From positions 1 through 64,000 of the forward strand of contig JAFXSH010000020.1 in NCBI GenBank assembly GCA_017525805.1: a DNA stretch of 64,000 nucleotides, read 5' to 3'. The position numbers and the translations under genes are program-made. Each line of letters starts with the position of its first letter. Positions within the stretch are counted from its first letter, which is position 1. The notes below the pieces were generated by a model. The model was not told the DNA's origin and did not search any database. It saw only the letters and a list, made by a program, of their open reading frames with translations. The DNA comes from Clostridia bacterium. Its GTDB lineage: Bacteria; Bacillota_A; Clostridia; Christensenellales; Aristaeellaceae. Below are positions 24,352 to 34,233 of this stretch, in pieces.

Positions 24352-24937
24352 AATGGAACTTCGCCTCGCGGGCAGCGGCGGCCAGGGCGTGATCCTCGCT
24401 TCGGTCATCTTAGCCGAGGCGGCTGTCCAGTCCGGTAAATACACCGCGCAGAGCCAATCCTACGGCCCGGAAGCGCGGGGCGGAGCCTGTAAAGCGGAAA
24501 CGCTCATCTCTGACGAGCCCATTGGCTTTACCAAGGTCCAGCAGCCCAGTTTCCTGATGGCGCTGACCCAGAAATCGCTGGATAAATACACGGTTTCGCT
24601 TCCGGAAGACTGTCTGGTGCTCGTTGACGAAAGCCTCACGGTGCCGGATAATCTGAACGGCCACCGGGTGCTTTCCCTTCCCATCCTGCGCACAGCCAAA
24701 GAGACGGTGGGCCGCGCCCAGACTGCCAACGTATTGGCCGTGGGGTGCATCAACGCGCTGCTTGGCATTACAGACGAGGAAACGCTAAAGAAAGCCGCCC
24801 TGCTCCATGTGCCGCTGGGCACGGAGGAAATCAATCTGCGGGCGCTTTCCGAGGGCGTCAAGCTGGCGTCTGCCGTTTCTGGGAAGGAGAATGCCCCGGC
24901 GGTCCGTCCTGAAAAGAAAAAAGGTGCGAAGCAATGA
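24344..24937 (+). CDS. korC: 2-oxoacid:ferredoxin oxidoreductase, gamma subunit
   Basis: The 197-residue gamma subunit shows the family's opening RLAGSGGQGVILAS, QSYGPEARGGACKAE and the VDESL region. It packs on the alpha/beta core and contributes to CoA handling. The ATG at 24344 overlaps the korB stop, with GGGAG nine bases upstream. Its stop overlaps the sucC start, so all six metabolic genes are tightly coupled. The last 15 residues are lysine-rich. Confidence 0.92.
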   Translation: MSKMELRLAGSGGQGVILASVILAEAAVQSGKYTAQSQSYGPEARGGACKAETLISDEPIGFTKVQQPSFLMALTQKSLDKYTVSLPEDCLVLVDESLTVPDNLNGHRVLSLPILRTAKETVGRAQTANVLAVGCINALLGITDEETLKKAALLHVPLGTEEINLRALSEGVKLASAVSGKENAPAVRPEKKKGAKQ

Positions 24938-26109
24938 AAATTCATGAGTATCAGGCCAAGGACCTGCTGCGCGCTTACGGCGCACCTGTGCCGACCGGCG
25001 AAGTGGCCGAAACCGCGGAGCAGGCCGCCGCTGCGGCGGAAAAGTTTGGCCGCTGCGTGCTGAAAGCCCAGGTTCATTCGGGGGGGCGCGGCAAAGCGGG
25101 CGGCGTTAAACTGGCGGAAAACGCCGACGAGGCGCGGGCCATCGCCGGGAAAATGCTCGGCATGCGGCTGGTAACGAATCAAACGGGACCCGAAGGCAAG
25201 CTGGTGCGCAAGCTGCTGATCACGCCTGCCGTGGAAGTGAAAAAAGAATTTTACCTCAGCGTGACCGGCGACCATGAAAACGCTTCTTTGGTGATCATCG
25301 CGTCAGCGGACGGGGGCACCGAGATCGAAGAGACGGCCCGGACCCACCCCGAGCGGATCGCCCGCGTCCCTGTCTCCCCCGTGGAAGGTTTTAAGCGCTA
25401 TGAGGGTCTGCGGGTAGCGGGTGTTTTGGGATTGACCGGCGAAAATGAAAAAGAGCTCATTGCCCTGCTGGAAGCCATGACGCGGCTCTATCAGGAAAAG
25501 GATTGCTCGCTGGTGGAGATCAACCCCCTGGTGCTGACGGACGAAGGGCATTTGCTGTGCCTCGACGCGAAGGTGACCTTTGACGAAAATGCCCTGTTCC
25601 GTCACCCTGACCTGAAAGAACTGCGGGATATCGACGAGGAGGACCCACGGGAATACCGGGCTTCCCAGTATGATTTGAACTTTGTGAGCCTCAGCGGCAG
25701 CATCGGCTGTCTCGTCAACGGTGCGGGCCTGGCCATGGCCACCATGGACATCATCAAGCATTTCGGCGGCGAACCGGCCAATTTTCTGGATGTGGGCGGC
25801 AGCGCCTCGAAAGAAAAGGTTCAGGCGGCGTTTGAGCTGCTGCTTTCGGATGAAAACGTCCGGGCAATCTTCGTCAATATCTTCGGCGGCATCATGAAGT
25901 GCGACGTGATTGCGGAGGGCGTGGTAGCCGCCGCCCGGGAAATGGGCATTTCCATCCCGCTGATCGTGCGGCTGGAAGGCACGAACGTGGAGCTGGGCAA
26001 GCAGATTTTGGCATCTTCCGGCCTCAAGATCATCGCTGCGGAAAACATGGCCGACGGCGCGCGCAAGGCAGTGGAAGCAGCGGCGCGGACAGGGGGTGAC
26101 GGGACGTGA
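24934..26109 (+). CDS. sucC: Succinyl-CoA synthetase (ADP-forming), beta subunit
   Basis: The 391-residue subunit has the ATP-grasp fold of Suc[17 protein letters not shown] start, [15 protein letters not shown] nucleotide-binding segment, EINPLV, and the C-terminal CoA-ligase domain with [10 protein letters not shown] and [10 protein letters not shown]. With sucD it converts acyl-CoA, ADP and phosphate to the acid, CoA and ATP. Placed directly after korABC it would harvest ATP from the acyl-CoA just made. Its start overlaps the korC stop. Confidence 0.95.
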   Translation: MKIHEYQAKDLLRAYGAPVPTGEVAETAEQAAAAAEKFGRCVLKAQVHSGGRGKAGGVKLAENADEARAIAGKMLGMRLVTNQTGPEGKLVRKLLITPAVEVKKEFYLSVTGDHENASLVIIASADGGTEIEETARTHPERIARVPVSPVEGFKRYEGLRVAGVLGLTGENEKELIALLEAMTRLYQEKDCSLVEINPLVLTDEGHLLCLDAKVTFDENALFRHPDLKELRDIDEEDPREYRASQYDLNFVSLSGSIGCLVNGAGLAMATMDIIKHFGGEPANFLDVGGSASKEKVQAAFELLLSDENVRAIFVNIFGGIMKCDVIAEGVVAAAREMGISIPLIVRLEGTNVELGKQILASSGLKIIAAENMADGARKAVEAAARTGGDGT

Positions 26110-27020
26110 GCATTTGGGTCGGCGCGAATACAAAGGTGATCGTACAGGGCATCACCGGGAAACAGGGCGCGTTTCACACGGAGCAGATGCTCGCTTACGG
26201 AACAAAAATCGTGGGCGGCGTCACCCCCGGCAAGGGCGGCCAAACGCTGCTGGGCGTGCCGGTATTTCAGACGGTGGCGGAAGCCAAAGCCGAAACCTGT
26301 GCCAACGCCTCGGTGATCTATGTGCCTCCCCGCTTTGCGGCGGATGCCATCTTGGAGGCTGCGGACGCCGGGATCGAATTGGTGGTGTGCATCACGGAGG
26401 GCATTCCCATCCTGGATATGGCACGGGTGAAGCACTATCTGGCTGGGACCCATACCCGGCTCATCGGGCCCAACTGTCCGGGCATTATCACACCGGGGGC
26501 ATGCAAGATCGGCATCATGCCCGGCTATATCCACCGCAAGGGCCACGTGGGGGTCATTTCCCGCTCCGGCACCCTGACCTATGAGGCCGTCAAGCAGCTT
26601 TCGGACCGTGGAATCGGCCAGTCTACCGTGATCGGCATCGGCGGTGATCCCATCCGGGGAACCGGATTCCTGGACGCGCTGCGGGCCTTTGAAGCGGACG
26701 ATGATACCTACGCTGTGGTCATGAACGGCGAAATCGGCGGCAGCGGCGAGGAGGAAGCCGCCGGCTTCATCAAGAATACAATGACCAAGCCCGTGGCCGC
26801 CTTTATCGGCGGGCAGTCCGCTCCGGCGGGCAAGCGCATGGGCCACGCCGGGGCCATTATCTCCGGCGGCAGGGGCACCGCATCGGGAAAAATCGAAGCG
26901 CTGCGCGCCGCCGGGGTGGAAGTGGCCCTCACGCCGGACCGGATCGGCGACGCGCTGGTCAAAATCCTGTCTGATCGCGGATTGCTGGACAAATGCCGCG
27001 AAAAAGAAAGAACGAGGTGA
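26106..27020 (+). CDS. sucD: Succinyl-CoA synthetase, alpha subunit
   Basis: The 304-residue subunit has the CoA-binding Rossmann domain ([14 protein letters not shown]) and the ligase domain with the phosphorylated histidine in [14 protein letters not shown]. The GTG start overlaps the sucC stop (GTGA). The pair should catalyse substrate-level phosphorylation from succinyl-CoA. Length and motifs are standard for SucD. It is followed after four bases by a small PQ-loop protein gene, which is not part of the usual operon. Confidence 0.95.
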   Translation: MSIWVGANTKVIVQGITGKQGAFHTEQMLAYGTKIVGGVTPGKGGQTLLGVPVFQTVAEAKAETCANASVIYVPPRFAADAILEAADAGIELVVCITEGIPILDMARVKHYLAGTHTRLIGPNCPGIITPGACKIGIMPGYIHRKGHVGVISRSGTLTYEAVKQLSDRGIGQSTVIGIGGDPIRGTGFLDALRAFEADDDTYAVVMNGEIGGSGEEEAAGFIKNTMTKPVAAFIGGQSAPAGKRMGHAGAIISGGRGTASGKIEALRAAGVEVALTPDRIGDALVKILSDRGLLDKCREKERTR

Positions 27021-27024
27021 AAAA

Positions 27025-27318
27025 ATGAATACTGCCACCATTCTGGAAACCATTATGATCCTTTGCTTCGGTATTTCCTGGCCCCTGTCTATTGCGCGCA
27101 TGTACAAAAGCTGGTCTACCGGGGGCAAAAGCATCTTCTTTAGCTGCTTTATCCTTTTAGGATATATCTGCGGTATCTGCGGCAAGATCGTAACGCAAAA
27201 TTACAATCTTGCCTTCATTTTCTACATCATCAATACCGTCATGGTCGCGGTGGATATCCTGCTGTGGATCCGCAATCGTCGGTATGAAAAGACCGGAAAG
27301 AAGTCCTTCTTTATTTGA
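27025..27318 (+). CDS. PQ-loop (SemiSWEET-like) small membrane protein
   Basis: The 97-residue protein has three hydrophobic helices (about 5-20, 36-53 and 60-84) and a basic tail, the size and topology of bacterial SemiSWEET half-transporters that dimerise to move sugars or other small molecules. The PQ motif is degenerate (SWPLSIARMYKS in helix 1). GAGGTG precedes the ATG, and the gene starts four bases after sucD, so it belongs to the kor-suc operon. It may import the 2-oxoacid or export the acid product; this is a guess from position. Confidence 0.75.
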   Translation: MNTATILETIMILCFGISWPLSIARMYKSWSTGGKSIFFSCFILLGYICGICGKIVTQNYNLAFIFYIINTVMVAVDILLWIRNRRYEKTGKKSFFI

Positions 27319-27340
27319 AAAAAGCGGGCTGTCTCACAAA

Positions 27341-27428
27341 TGATATGCTCCCTTCCAGGTGGACAAGCGAAAAAGGAAAGCTTGCCGCCAGGAAGGGAGC
27401 ATATCAGTTTGTCTTTCTTTTTTTCTTT
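27341..27428 (+). terminator. Strong long-stem terminator after the kor-suc operon
   Basis: TGATATGCTCCCTTCC (27341-27356) pairs perfectly with 27391-27406, and the stem continues imperfectly inward to an A-rich loop. A long T-rich tract (27408-27428) follows. Confidence 0.85.
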
Positions 27429-27456
27429 CTCTTTCAGATAATTGGATAGCAATCCA

Positions 27457-30400
27457 TCATTTGGCGCTTCTCGCCTCGTAAATCAGTTCGCCCAAAACCT
27501 GATACAGATTGTTCGGCTCACAAGGCTTTGTGAGATGGGCGTTCATCCCCACCTGGAGCGACCGCTGCACGTCCTCATCAAACGCGTTGGCGGTCAGCGC
27601 GATGATCGGGATCCGTTTCGCGTCCTCCCGATCCAGCGCCCGAATCGCCGCGGACGCCTCCAGGCCGTCCATCTCCGGCATGCGCACATCCATCAGGATG
27701 GCGTCGTAAGCGCCCACCGGACTGTTGGCGAACATGTCTACCACGGCTCTGCCGTTTTCCGCGTAGTCGGTTTCGATGCCCTCCATCTGGAGGATATCGA
27801 TGATGATTTCGGCGTTGAGTTCCATATCCTCGGCAAGCAGCACATGGCAGCCTGCCAGCTCCGCCCGCTTCTTCTCCTTGAACAGATCCATGTGGTTCTT
27901 TCGTGCGATCCGCTCAAATTCCGCAATGACATTGGCGGCGAACAGCGGCTTGGGAAGGAAGTTGTCCACGCCCACGCGCTGCGCCTCCTCGTGGATATCA
28001 TCCCAGTTGTACCCTGTGAGCACGACCACGGTGGACTCGCCTTCATAGAGCTTCCGGATCTCGGCGGAGGTCTCCAGACCGTTCATGCCCGGCATATTCC
28101 AGTCCATAAGCACCAGATTGTACGGCTTGTGCTTGAGGTGCTGCACCTCCATCATGCGCAGGGCTTCCTCGCCGCTGTTGCAGGTATCGGCCAGAATGCC
28201 CACTTCGTCCAGTACCGTTCTGGCGTGATCCGCCGCGATCTTATCGTCGTCCACTACCAGAACGCGCAGGGCATTGAGATCGATGGCCTCGGCCTGGTTT
28301 TCTTCCGCCTGATCGCAGTTCCGCAGCGTCACCGTCACGGTAAATTCTGTCCCCACGCCTTTTTCGGATTCCACGCCGATGGAACCGTTCATCATTTCCA
28401 CGATCCGTTTGGTGATGGCCATGCCAAGCCCTGAGCTGCCGTATTTGGTTTTGCTGCTCGCGTCCTCCTGGGTAAAGGCGTCGAAGATTTTGGGGAGGAA
28501 AGCCTGATCCATGCCGATACCGGTATCCTTGATACAGAAGCGAAGCGTGGATTGATTCTCATACGCGATCGTCTTTTCCACCGTCATGGTGACGCTGCCG
28601 GGCGCTTCCGTGAATTTGATGGCGTTGGACAGGATGTTGATGAGCACCTCTTTCAGCTTCATATCATCGCCGATGTAGGAGGCGTCCACCTGGTTCAGAA
28701 CGCGGCACTCGTAAGTCAGCCCCTTGTCCCTGCACTGGGTCATGACCATGGAGTTGATTTGCTCCAGCATGGCGCTGAAGGGGAAAGCCTCCTTATGAAG
28801 CACCATGCGGCCTGATTCAATGCGGCTCATATCGAGAATATCGTTGACCAGGCTGAGCAGGTGCTTGGCGCTCCCGCCAATCTTTTCGAGGTAATCCCTC
28901 GTTTGCGCGCTGAGCGCTTCATCTTTCAGCGCCAGGGTGTCAAGCCCGATGATGGCGTTCATGGGCGTGCGGATCTCATGGCTCATGCTGGAGAGGAAGG
29001 AGGTTTTTGCTTTGCTCGCCTCCTCCGCCGCGGTCAGCGCCGTGGCCAGTGCCTCGCTTTTTGCCATGGTGTCGCGCATCTCGGCATCGACGTTCGCAAT
29101 GCCTACGATAATAAAATGCTCGTCGTCCTCCATCCGGGACACCTTCATGCTGACGTAGATAGATCCCTTGCCGTCTTTCTGGCGGTACGTCATGATAAAG
29201 GTATCCTTCCGATCCAGGGCTTTCATCAGCGTCCGGCGATCCATGGATCTGAGGAATGCCTCCCGGTCGTCGGGATACACTTTCTCCTCCATCTCCTCAA
29301 TGCAATCGCTGAAGAAATGCCAGCCGCGCCGCATCTCGGAAAGCGCGCTGCTCTTATTGCCCCGGCTGTACTCGATGAACTCCTCCGTGTCCAGATTGAC
29401 GTAGAACATATCTGTGTAATCCCGGGCCAGCGTCTGGGCGATGTGGGTGTACATGACGCCGGCGGTGAGGGCATTTTCATAGGCTTCCTTCGTCATGGCG
29501 TTTTCATGCTGGATGCGCACCATGTCCGACATATCCTGACACATGCCCAGCAGGCACAGCCTGCCCGTGGAATCAACGAATTTCAGTTTTGTCGTCTGGA
29601 GCTGCATCTGTTTCCCGGCGGCGTCCGGCACATCCTCAAAGAACACATAGGGCTTGTCCATGGACAGGGCCAGCTTGTCGTCCGCCACGAAATGCTTCGC
29701 CGTCTCGGCGTCAAAAATCTGCGCGTCGGTAAGGCCCGCCACGCCAGCCGGATTCTCCTTGTGTGCGTAATCGGCAAATGCCTGGTTGCAGGCGAGATAC
29801 ACGCCGGTTTGGGCGTCCTTGGTGAAGGTCAAGCCGGGCATATTATCCAGCAGGGAGCTGATGGATTCCTTCAATTCCGCAATTTTCCGGGCGGATTCGG
29901 CTTCCTTTTCCGCTTCAGTCAAGCGCTTTTCCAGCTTTTGCGTATCCCGGTAGTTGTTCAGGAACAGGCTGATAAAGAGGAAGAACAGCCCTAAGGAGAC
30001 GCCGGAATACAGCTTGTTGGTGCCGCTGATGTTCTTCGCCTGCTCGTGGAGATAGGCGCTTCTCTCTTCCGCGCTGCTGCTGTTGTCATGATCCGGGTGG
30101 CTCTGGTGGTATTCAAAGATCCGGTCCACCGCCTCGTTGGCGGCAGTCTCCGTCGCCCTGGAAACCCACATCATAGAGGCAAACAGCACCAGCACCAGCA
30201 GAATGATCCAAACGATCGTGCTTTGGCCGTATTCTTTGCCCTGCTTGCTGCGAAGCAGGATGCGATAATAGCACAGTCCCAGCACCGCCCAGGCGATGAA
30301 CAGGGCGTAGGATACCGTCTCCATGGCATGGAACGGCAGAAGGCCGGGAATCAGGAGGAGCAGCATAAAAATGCCCATGAGGACAAGCCCCGCCGCGCCG

Positions 30401-31680
30401 GTCACTTGTTCCCGGCGCAGCCCATTTTCCCGGGCTTGCCTGCAAACCGCATGGGAGATCATCGCGTAAATGATGGTGGCGCCTAAGGTCGTCACGTCCA
30501 CGATCCAGCCGATGGCCGTGCGTCCCAGGAAAGGGAGCAGGGCGGAGACCGCCACGACCGCGCGAATCGCGTTGGTCGGGATGCCGCGATCGGTCAGCTT
30601 TTTAAATCCTTTCGGCGCGTCGCCGTCCCGGCCCGCCGCGTACAGAAGACGGCTGACTGCCAGCAAATTGCCTATAAGGCTGGTCAGGATCACGGCGAAG
30701 AGCGCCAGCATCAGCACCGTAACGCCCGCCTGCCCGAGGTAGTGGCCGGCGGCGTAAAACGCGGGCACGGCCTTGATCCCCTCTAAATTTCCCATATCCC
30801 GGATGTAGTCCAGCCAGCTTTCGTACTCCGGGGGATAAGCGGAGATCGAGAGAAGGGACACAAAGAGATAGAGCAGCGTGGTGACCACCACGGACCAGAT
30901 CAGGATCCCCCGAACGCGCTTCACAGGGAAGGTGTATTCCTCGGAAAAATGGGAAACATTTTCAAAGCCGATGAAGGCCCAGGGAGAGATGACCGCGATG
31001 CGCACGATCTGCCCCAGCGTGTTGGAGTTTTCGGCATAGAGCGGATCGTATGTAAAGCCGCTTTCGTGGCGCAGCAGCGCGCTCACAGCGCAGAGCGTGA
31101 ACCCGGCGGTGAACACCAGAGCCGCGCCGACCATGACGCGGTTGGGCCAGCGGGAGCTGCGGGCGCACAGCAGGCCTACCAGCAGTATGGCGCAGATGGA
31201 CACCAGCGTCTCGCCGAACCACACCTCATAACCGAAGATGCTGTAATGAAAGCCCACCTGAAAGGTGCTGCCCAGGAAAAAGCGGGCGAACAGCGGCACC
31301 GAGGTCATGTTGGCCCACAAAATAGCCAGATAGGTCAGCAGCACAAACCAGGCGGCGAGAAAGCCTATGTCCCTGCCGCCGTTGCGCTTTTCAAAGGTAT
31401 AAATGCCGCCCGCGTCCGGCGAGGAGCGGATCATGTACGAAAGATTCCATGTGATCACAAAAATGACCGCCATGCCCAGCAGAAGGCCGAAAATCGTCCC
31501 CAAAATACCGGATTTCTGCAAATAGGTGTTGCAGGTCACGATAAACGAGCCCCAGCCGATACTGGTGCCGATGGAGAACGCCCATATCCCCAGGGGCGTG
31601 AAACCGGCCCGCAGTCCGCCGGGACCGCCGCCCGATTTCGTCTCGGGAGAGACGCTGGGGGTCTTCTGTTCCATACTCAC
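27457..31680 (-). CDS. Amino acid permease fused to hybrid histidine kinase with two receivers
   Basis: This 1407-residue protein joins a whole APC-type amino acid permease to a sensor kinase. About residues 25-505 form 12 or more hydrophobic segments with the APC opening FTPLGIWAFSIGTSIGWGS; one further helix lies at 558-576. Then come a coiled coil (578-606), two PAS-like domains (607-725 and 740-868), a HisKA domain with FLSSMSHEIRTPMNA (His901), an HATPase domain (Asn1019, DTGIG at 1052, GSSGLGMAI), and two receivers with Asp1193 and Asp1331. A GTG start fits AGGAGGGG six bases upstream. Permease-kinase fusions such as CbrA (SLC5 type) sense transport; an APC version is unusual. It likely couples amino acid availability to phosphotransfer. 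It follows the cyclase gene by 26 bases. Confidence 0.9.
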   Translation of the reverse strand: MSMEQKTPSVSPETKSGGGPGGLRAGFTPLGIWAFSIGTSIGWGSFIVTCNTYLQKSGILGTIFGLLLGMAVIFVITWNLSYMIRSSPDAGGIYTFEKRNGGRDIGFLAAWFVLLTYLAILWANMTSVPLFARFFLGSTFQVGFHYSIFGYEVWFGETLVSICAILLVGLLCARSSRWPNRVMVGAALVFTAGFTLCAVSALLRHESGFTYDPLYAENSNTLGQIVRIAVISPWAFIGFENVSHFSEEYTFPVKRVRGILIWSVVVTTLLYLFVSLLSISAYPPEYESWLDYIRDMGNLEGIKAVPAFYAAGHYLGQAGVTVLMLALFAVILTSLIGNLLAVSRLLYAAGRDGDAPKGFKKLTDRGIPTNAIRAVVAVSALLPFLGRTAIGWIVDVTTLGATIIYAMISHAVCRQARENGLRREQVTGAAGLVLMGIFMLLLLIPGLLPFHAMETVSYALFIAWAVLGLCYYRILLRSKQGKEYGQSTIVWIILLVLVLFASMMWVSRATETAANEAVDRIFEYHQSHPDHDNSSSAEERSAYLHEQAKNISGTNKLYSGVSLGLFFLFISLFLNNYRDTQKLEKRLTEAEKEAESARKIAELKESISSLLDNMPGLTFTKDAQTGVYLACNQAFADYAHKENPAGVAGLTDAQIFDAETAKHFVADDKLALSMDKPYVFFEDVPDAAGKQMQLQTTKLKFVDSTGRLCLLGMCQDMSDMVRIQHENAMTKEAYENALTAGVMYTHIAQTLARDYTDMFYVNLDTEEFIEYSRGNKSSALSEMRRGWHFFSDCIEEMEEKVYPDDREAFLRSMDRRTLMKALDRKDTFIMTYRQKDGKGSIYVSMKVSRMEDDEHFIIVGIANVDAEMRDTMAKSEALATALTAAEEASKAKTSFLSSMSHEIRTPMNAIIGLDTLALKDEALSAQTRDYLEKIGGSAKHLLSLVNDILDMSRIESGRMVLHKEAFPFSAMLEQINSMVMTQCRDKGLTYECRVLNQVDASYIGDDMKLKEVLINILSNAIKFTEAPGSVTMTVEKTIAYENQSTLRFCIKDTGIGMDQAFLPKIFDAFTQEDASSKTKYGSSGLGMAITKRIVEMMNGSIGVESEKGVGTEFTVTVTLRNCDQAEENQAEAIDLNALRVLVVDDDKIAADHARTVLDEVGILADTCNSGEEALRMMEVQHLKHKPYNLVLMDWNMPGMNGLETSAEIRKLYEGESTVVVLTGYNWDDIHEEAQRVGVDNFLPKPLFAANVIAEFERIARKNHMDLFKEKKRAELAGCHVLLAEDMELNAEIIIDILQMEGIETDYAENGRAVVDMFANSPVGAYDAILMDVRMPEMDGLEASAAIRALDREDAKRIPIIALTANAFDEDVQRSLQVGMNAHLTKPCEPNNLYQVLGELIYEARSAK

Positions 31681-31706
31681 AGTATTCCCCTCCTGTATGC
31701 CTTACG

Positions 31707-34142
31707 TCAGCCGATCTTTCGCTTTGCTTTCAGCTCGCCCTTATTTTCGTACATCTTTTGGTCCGCGCGCTCAAACACGGGGGCCACTTTCTCGCCGCCT
31801 TCGCGTTTTGCCATGCCGCAGGCGATCACCACGCCGTTGTTCTGCATCGCCTGTTCGTTACGCGCGTTCATCTGCCCCACCAGCTCCTCGATATTGGCGT
31901 AGTCGCTGCCCTGGGAGATCACGGCAAACTCGTCTCCGCCGATACGGAACACGGGGCTGTGCTTGAAGGTGTCGCAGATGATCTTGCAGGCGGTCCGGAG
32001 GAGCTGGTCCCCGGCATTGTGCCCCTGCGTATCGTTGACTATTTTCAGATCGTTCACGTCCAGGAGGATCACGGCGAATTCCAGTTTGCGATTTTCGTCG
32101 AGCTGCTTGTTCAGCCGTTCTTCCGCCTCCAGGAAAGCGTTGCGGTTCTTGATGCCCGTCAGGGCGTCGATGTTGGCGTTCAGCCGCGCCTTGGCCATAT
32201 TGGTGACGTATTCCTCTTCCTGGCGGACCTGGGCGTCGATGTCGTTGACGCCGACGATCATGCGGGTGCCCTCTTCTTCCTCCACCATGGCCGCTTTGAG
32301 CTGCACATAGAGGGGCTGGCTGTCCATGATCAGCCGATAGCTCACCGTGAAGATGCCGCGGCGCTCGATTTCCGACATGACGTTCTGTTCAGTGAACGCC
32401 GAGAGGAAGCAGTTCAAATCCTCCGGATGAATGAACAGGCGGGCCGCTTCCCGGACGGTGTTGAAGAACTCCTTGCCTGCCTTGGCCTGGGCAAAGGAAG
32501 CGTAGTCCTGGGTGGAGCTGAACTCGTGATAACTGCCCGTCTTCGGGTCCACAACGTAGATGCACAGATAATTGCCGGTCAGGGCGCTGAGGCGGGCGTA
32601 GGCGATGTGTTCCTCTTTGGCCCGCAGCGATTCCCGGCGGTGCTTCATCGCCTCGTCCACGTCCGTGATGCCCAAAATGATGTAACGCTCGTCGTCCTCC
32701 ATACGGGAAACACGCAAGGTCACGTCCCTTGGCTCGCCTCCCGCCATATTGCGGAAAGTGAGGGCAAAGGTCTTGTTCTGCTCCAGCGCCGCCACCAGAT
32801 TCTTGCGTTTCAGCGCCCGGATCACCTCCGCCCGGTCATCGGGGTGCACGGTTTGCTCCGCCCGCAGGCGGCAGCCCTCAAAGAAGTGCCAGCCGCGCTC
32901 CTCTTCTTCCAGAGCGCTGCCCTCTTCGTCATTGCGGTATTTGACGTATTCCTCGGTGTCCAAGTTGACGCGGTACATGACCAGGTAACCCCGGGCCATG
33001 GACTGCGCCATGTGGTTATACATGATGCCGGTGCTGCGCGCCTTTTCGTAGGCTTCCTTGCTGGCGGCGTTCTCCCGGTGGATGCGCACGGTTTCCGACA
33101 CATCCTGGCTCATGCCCAATACGCAGAGCCGCCCGTCGGCGTCGTGGTATTTCTGCTTGGTGGTCTGCAGCTGGCACAGGTTGCCCAGGGCGTCGTTCGC
33201 CTCTTCATAAAAGATGTAGGGCTGGTCCATGGAGAGGGCGATCCGGTCCTCCTCCATGAAATGCTTCGCCGTTTCGGGGTCGAACAGCTGGGCGTCGGTG
33301 AGGCCAACCACGTCCGCCGGGCGCTCCTTATGGGCGTAATCCGCCAAGGCCTGGTTGCAGGCGAGGTACACGCCGGTCTCCGCGTCCTTCGTAAAGGTCA
33401 TGGCGGGCATATTGTCCAGCAGGGAAACGATGGTATCCCGCAGTTCCCGGACCTCTTGGGCTTCCTCCACGCCCTTCTTGTACTCCTCCTTTTCCTCGTT
33501 GAGCACAAAAGTATGCAGCAACGTGGTTCCCAGCAGATACGCGGTGGCGTAGAGAGGAAGATACGGAAGAAAGAGCTGAATGAAGAGGAACAAAGCCATG
33601 ATCAGGCCAAACAGGCCCAATGCGCGGTATTTCCCGTTCTGTTCATGGACACGGAGCTTGGAAAAGGAATAACCGGAGATCATAAGCAGCAGCAGAACCT
33701 GCGCGGAAAGGATCACATACCGGAAAGGAAGGGCGCTGTACACGCCGTTTTCGTCCACCGTAAAGAGGATCGGCGTTAAAACGTTCAAGAGGGAAAGGAG
33801 GGTGATGGCCGCGCCGAGAATTTGCCCGGAATAAATCAGAAATTTTCCAAAGTCGGTCTCCTCGCCCAAATAGACCACCGTGAATTGGGTCCAAAGCAGC
33901 ACGCCCGCCGCCATAGCGACAAAATACACGGTCGTATCGGCGAACAGCAAGCCCGACAGCTTTTGACTTTCCAGAACGCCCCATAAAATGTCCGTAACGT
34001 AATACGCCAGCACGGCGAACAGAAATCTTCTGTACACCTTCCAGGCGGGCTTTTCAAAGCCGTTCTTCCTATTTAACAGTATATCGCTATTTTCAATCAG
34101 AAGAATCAAAGCCGATAGCAGGCCGATTACTGAGTAATACAT
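31707..34142 (-). CDS. Membrane diguanylate cyclase with three PAS-like domains
   Basis: The 811-residue protein has six to seven N-terminal membrane segments (about residues 1-215), a short coiled coil, PAS-like domains at about 236-358, 360-500 and 510-640, and a GGDEF domain (655-808) with intact active-site RIGGDEFAVI, so it should make cyclic di-GMP. The inhibitory RxxD site is absent. The first two PAS domains are close copies of those in the downstream permease-kinase: the same KDAxTGVYLACNQA, GLTDAQ and VSRMEDDE landmarks. The ATG at 34142 with GGGGA eight bases upstream is preferred over a GTG at 34160. The two genes form an operon, so the pair probably reads one signal and splits it into phosphorelay and c-di-GMP. 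Confidence 0.9.
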   Translation of the reverse strand: MYYSVIGLLSALILLIENSDILLNRKNGFEKPAWKVYRRFLFAVLAYYVTDILWGVLESQKLSGLLFADTTVYFVAMAAGVLLWTQFTVVYLGEETDFGKFLIYSGQILGAAITLLSLLNVLTPILFTVDENGVYSALPFRYVILSAQVLLLLMISGYSFSKLRVHEQNGKYRALGLFGLIMALFLFIQLFLPYLPLYATAYLLGTTLLHTFVLNEEKEEYKKGVEEAQEVRELRDTIVSLLDNMPAMTFTKDAETGVYLACNQALADYAHKERPADVVGLTDAQLFDPETAKHFMEEDRIALSMDQPYIFYEEANDALGNLCQLQTTKQKYHDADGRLCVLGMSQDVSETVRIHRENAASKEAYEKARSTGIMYNHMAQSMARGYLVMYRVNLDTEEYVKYRNDEEGSALEEEERGWHFFEGCRLRAEQTVHPDDRAEVIRALKRKNLVAALEQNKTFALTFRNMAGGEPRDVTLRVSRMEDDERYIILGITDVDEAMKHRRESLRAKEEHIAYARLSALTGNYLCIYVVDPKTGSYHEFSSTQDYASFAQAKAGKEFFNTVREAARLFIHPEDLNCFLSAFTEQNVMSEIERRGIFTVSYRLIMDSQPLYVQLKAAMVEEEEGTRMIVGVNDIDAQVRQEEEYVTNMAKARLNANIDALTGIKNRNAFLEAEERLNKQLDENRKLEFAVILLDVNDLKIVNDTQGHNAGDQLLRTACKIICDTFKHSPVFRIGGDEFAVISQGSDYANIEELVGQMNARNEQAMQNNGVVIACGMAKREGGEKVAPVFERADQKMYENKGELKAKRKIG

Positions 34143-34233
34143 ATTCTTATTTCCCCACACTTTTTCGTTTTGTGCGAATAGATCTTTTATAACATATCAC
34201 ATTTTGGCCCGTTTTTCCATCCTTTGGGGTAAC

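Noticed and set aside
31758..33779. A 673-codon open frame on the plus strand
   Set aside because: It is the exact antisense of the diguanylate cyclase, whose domains and active site are unmistakable. Long antisense frames are expected from the GC-rich codon use here.
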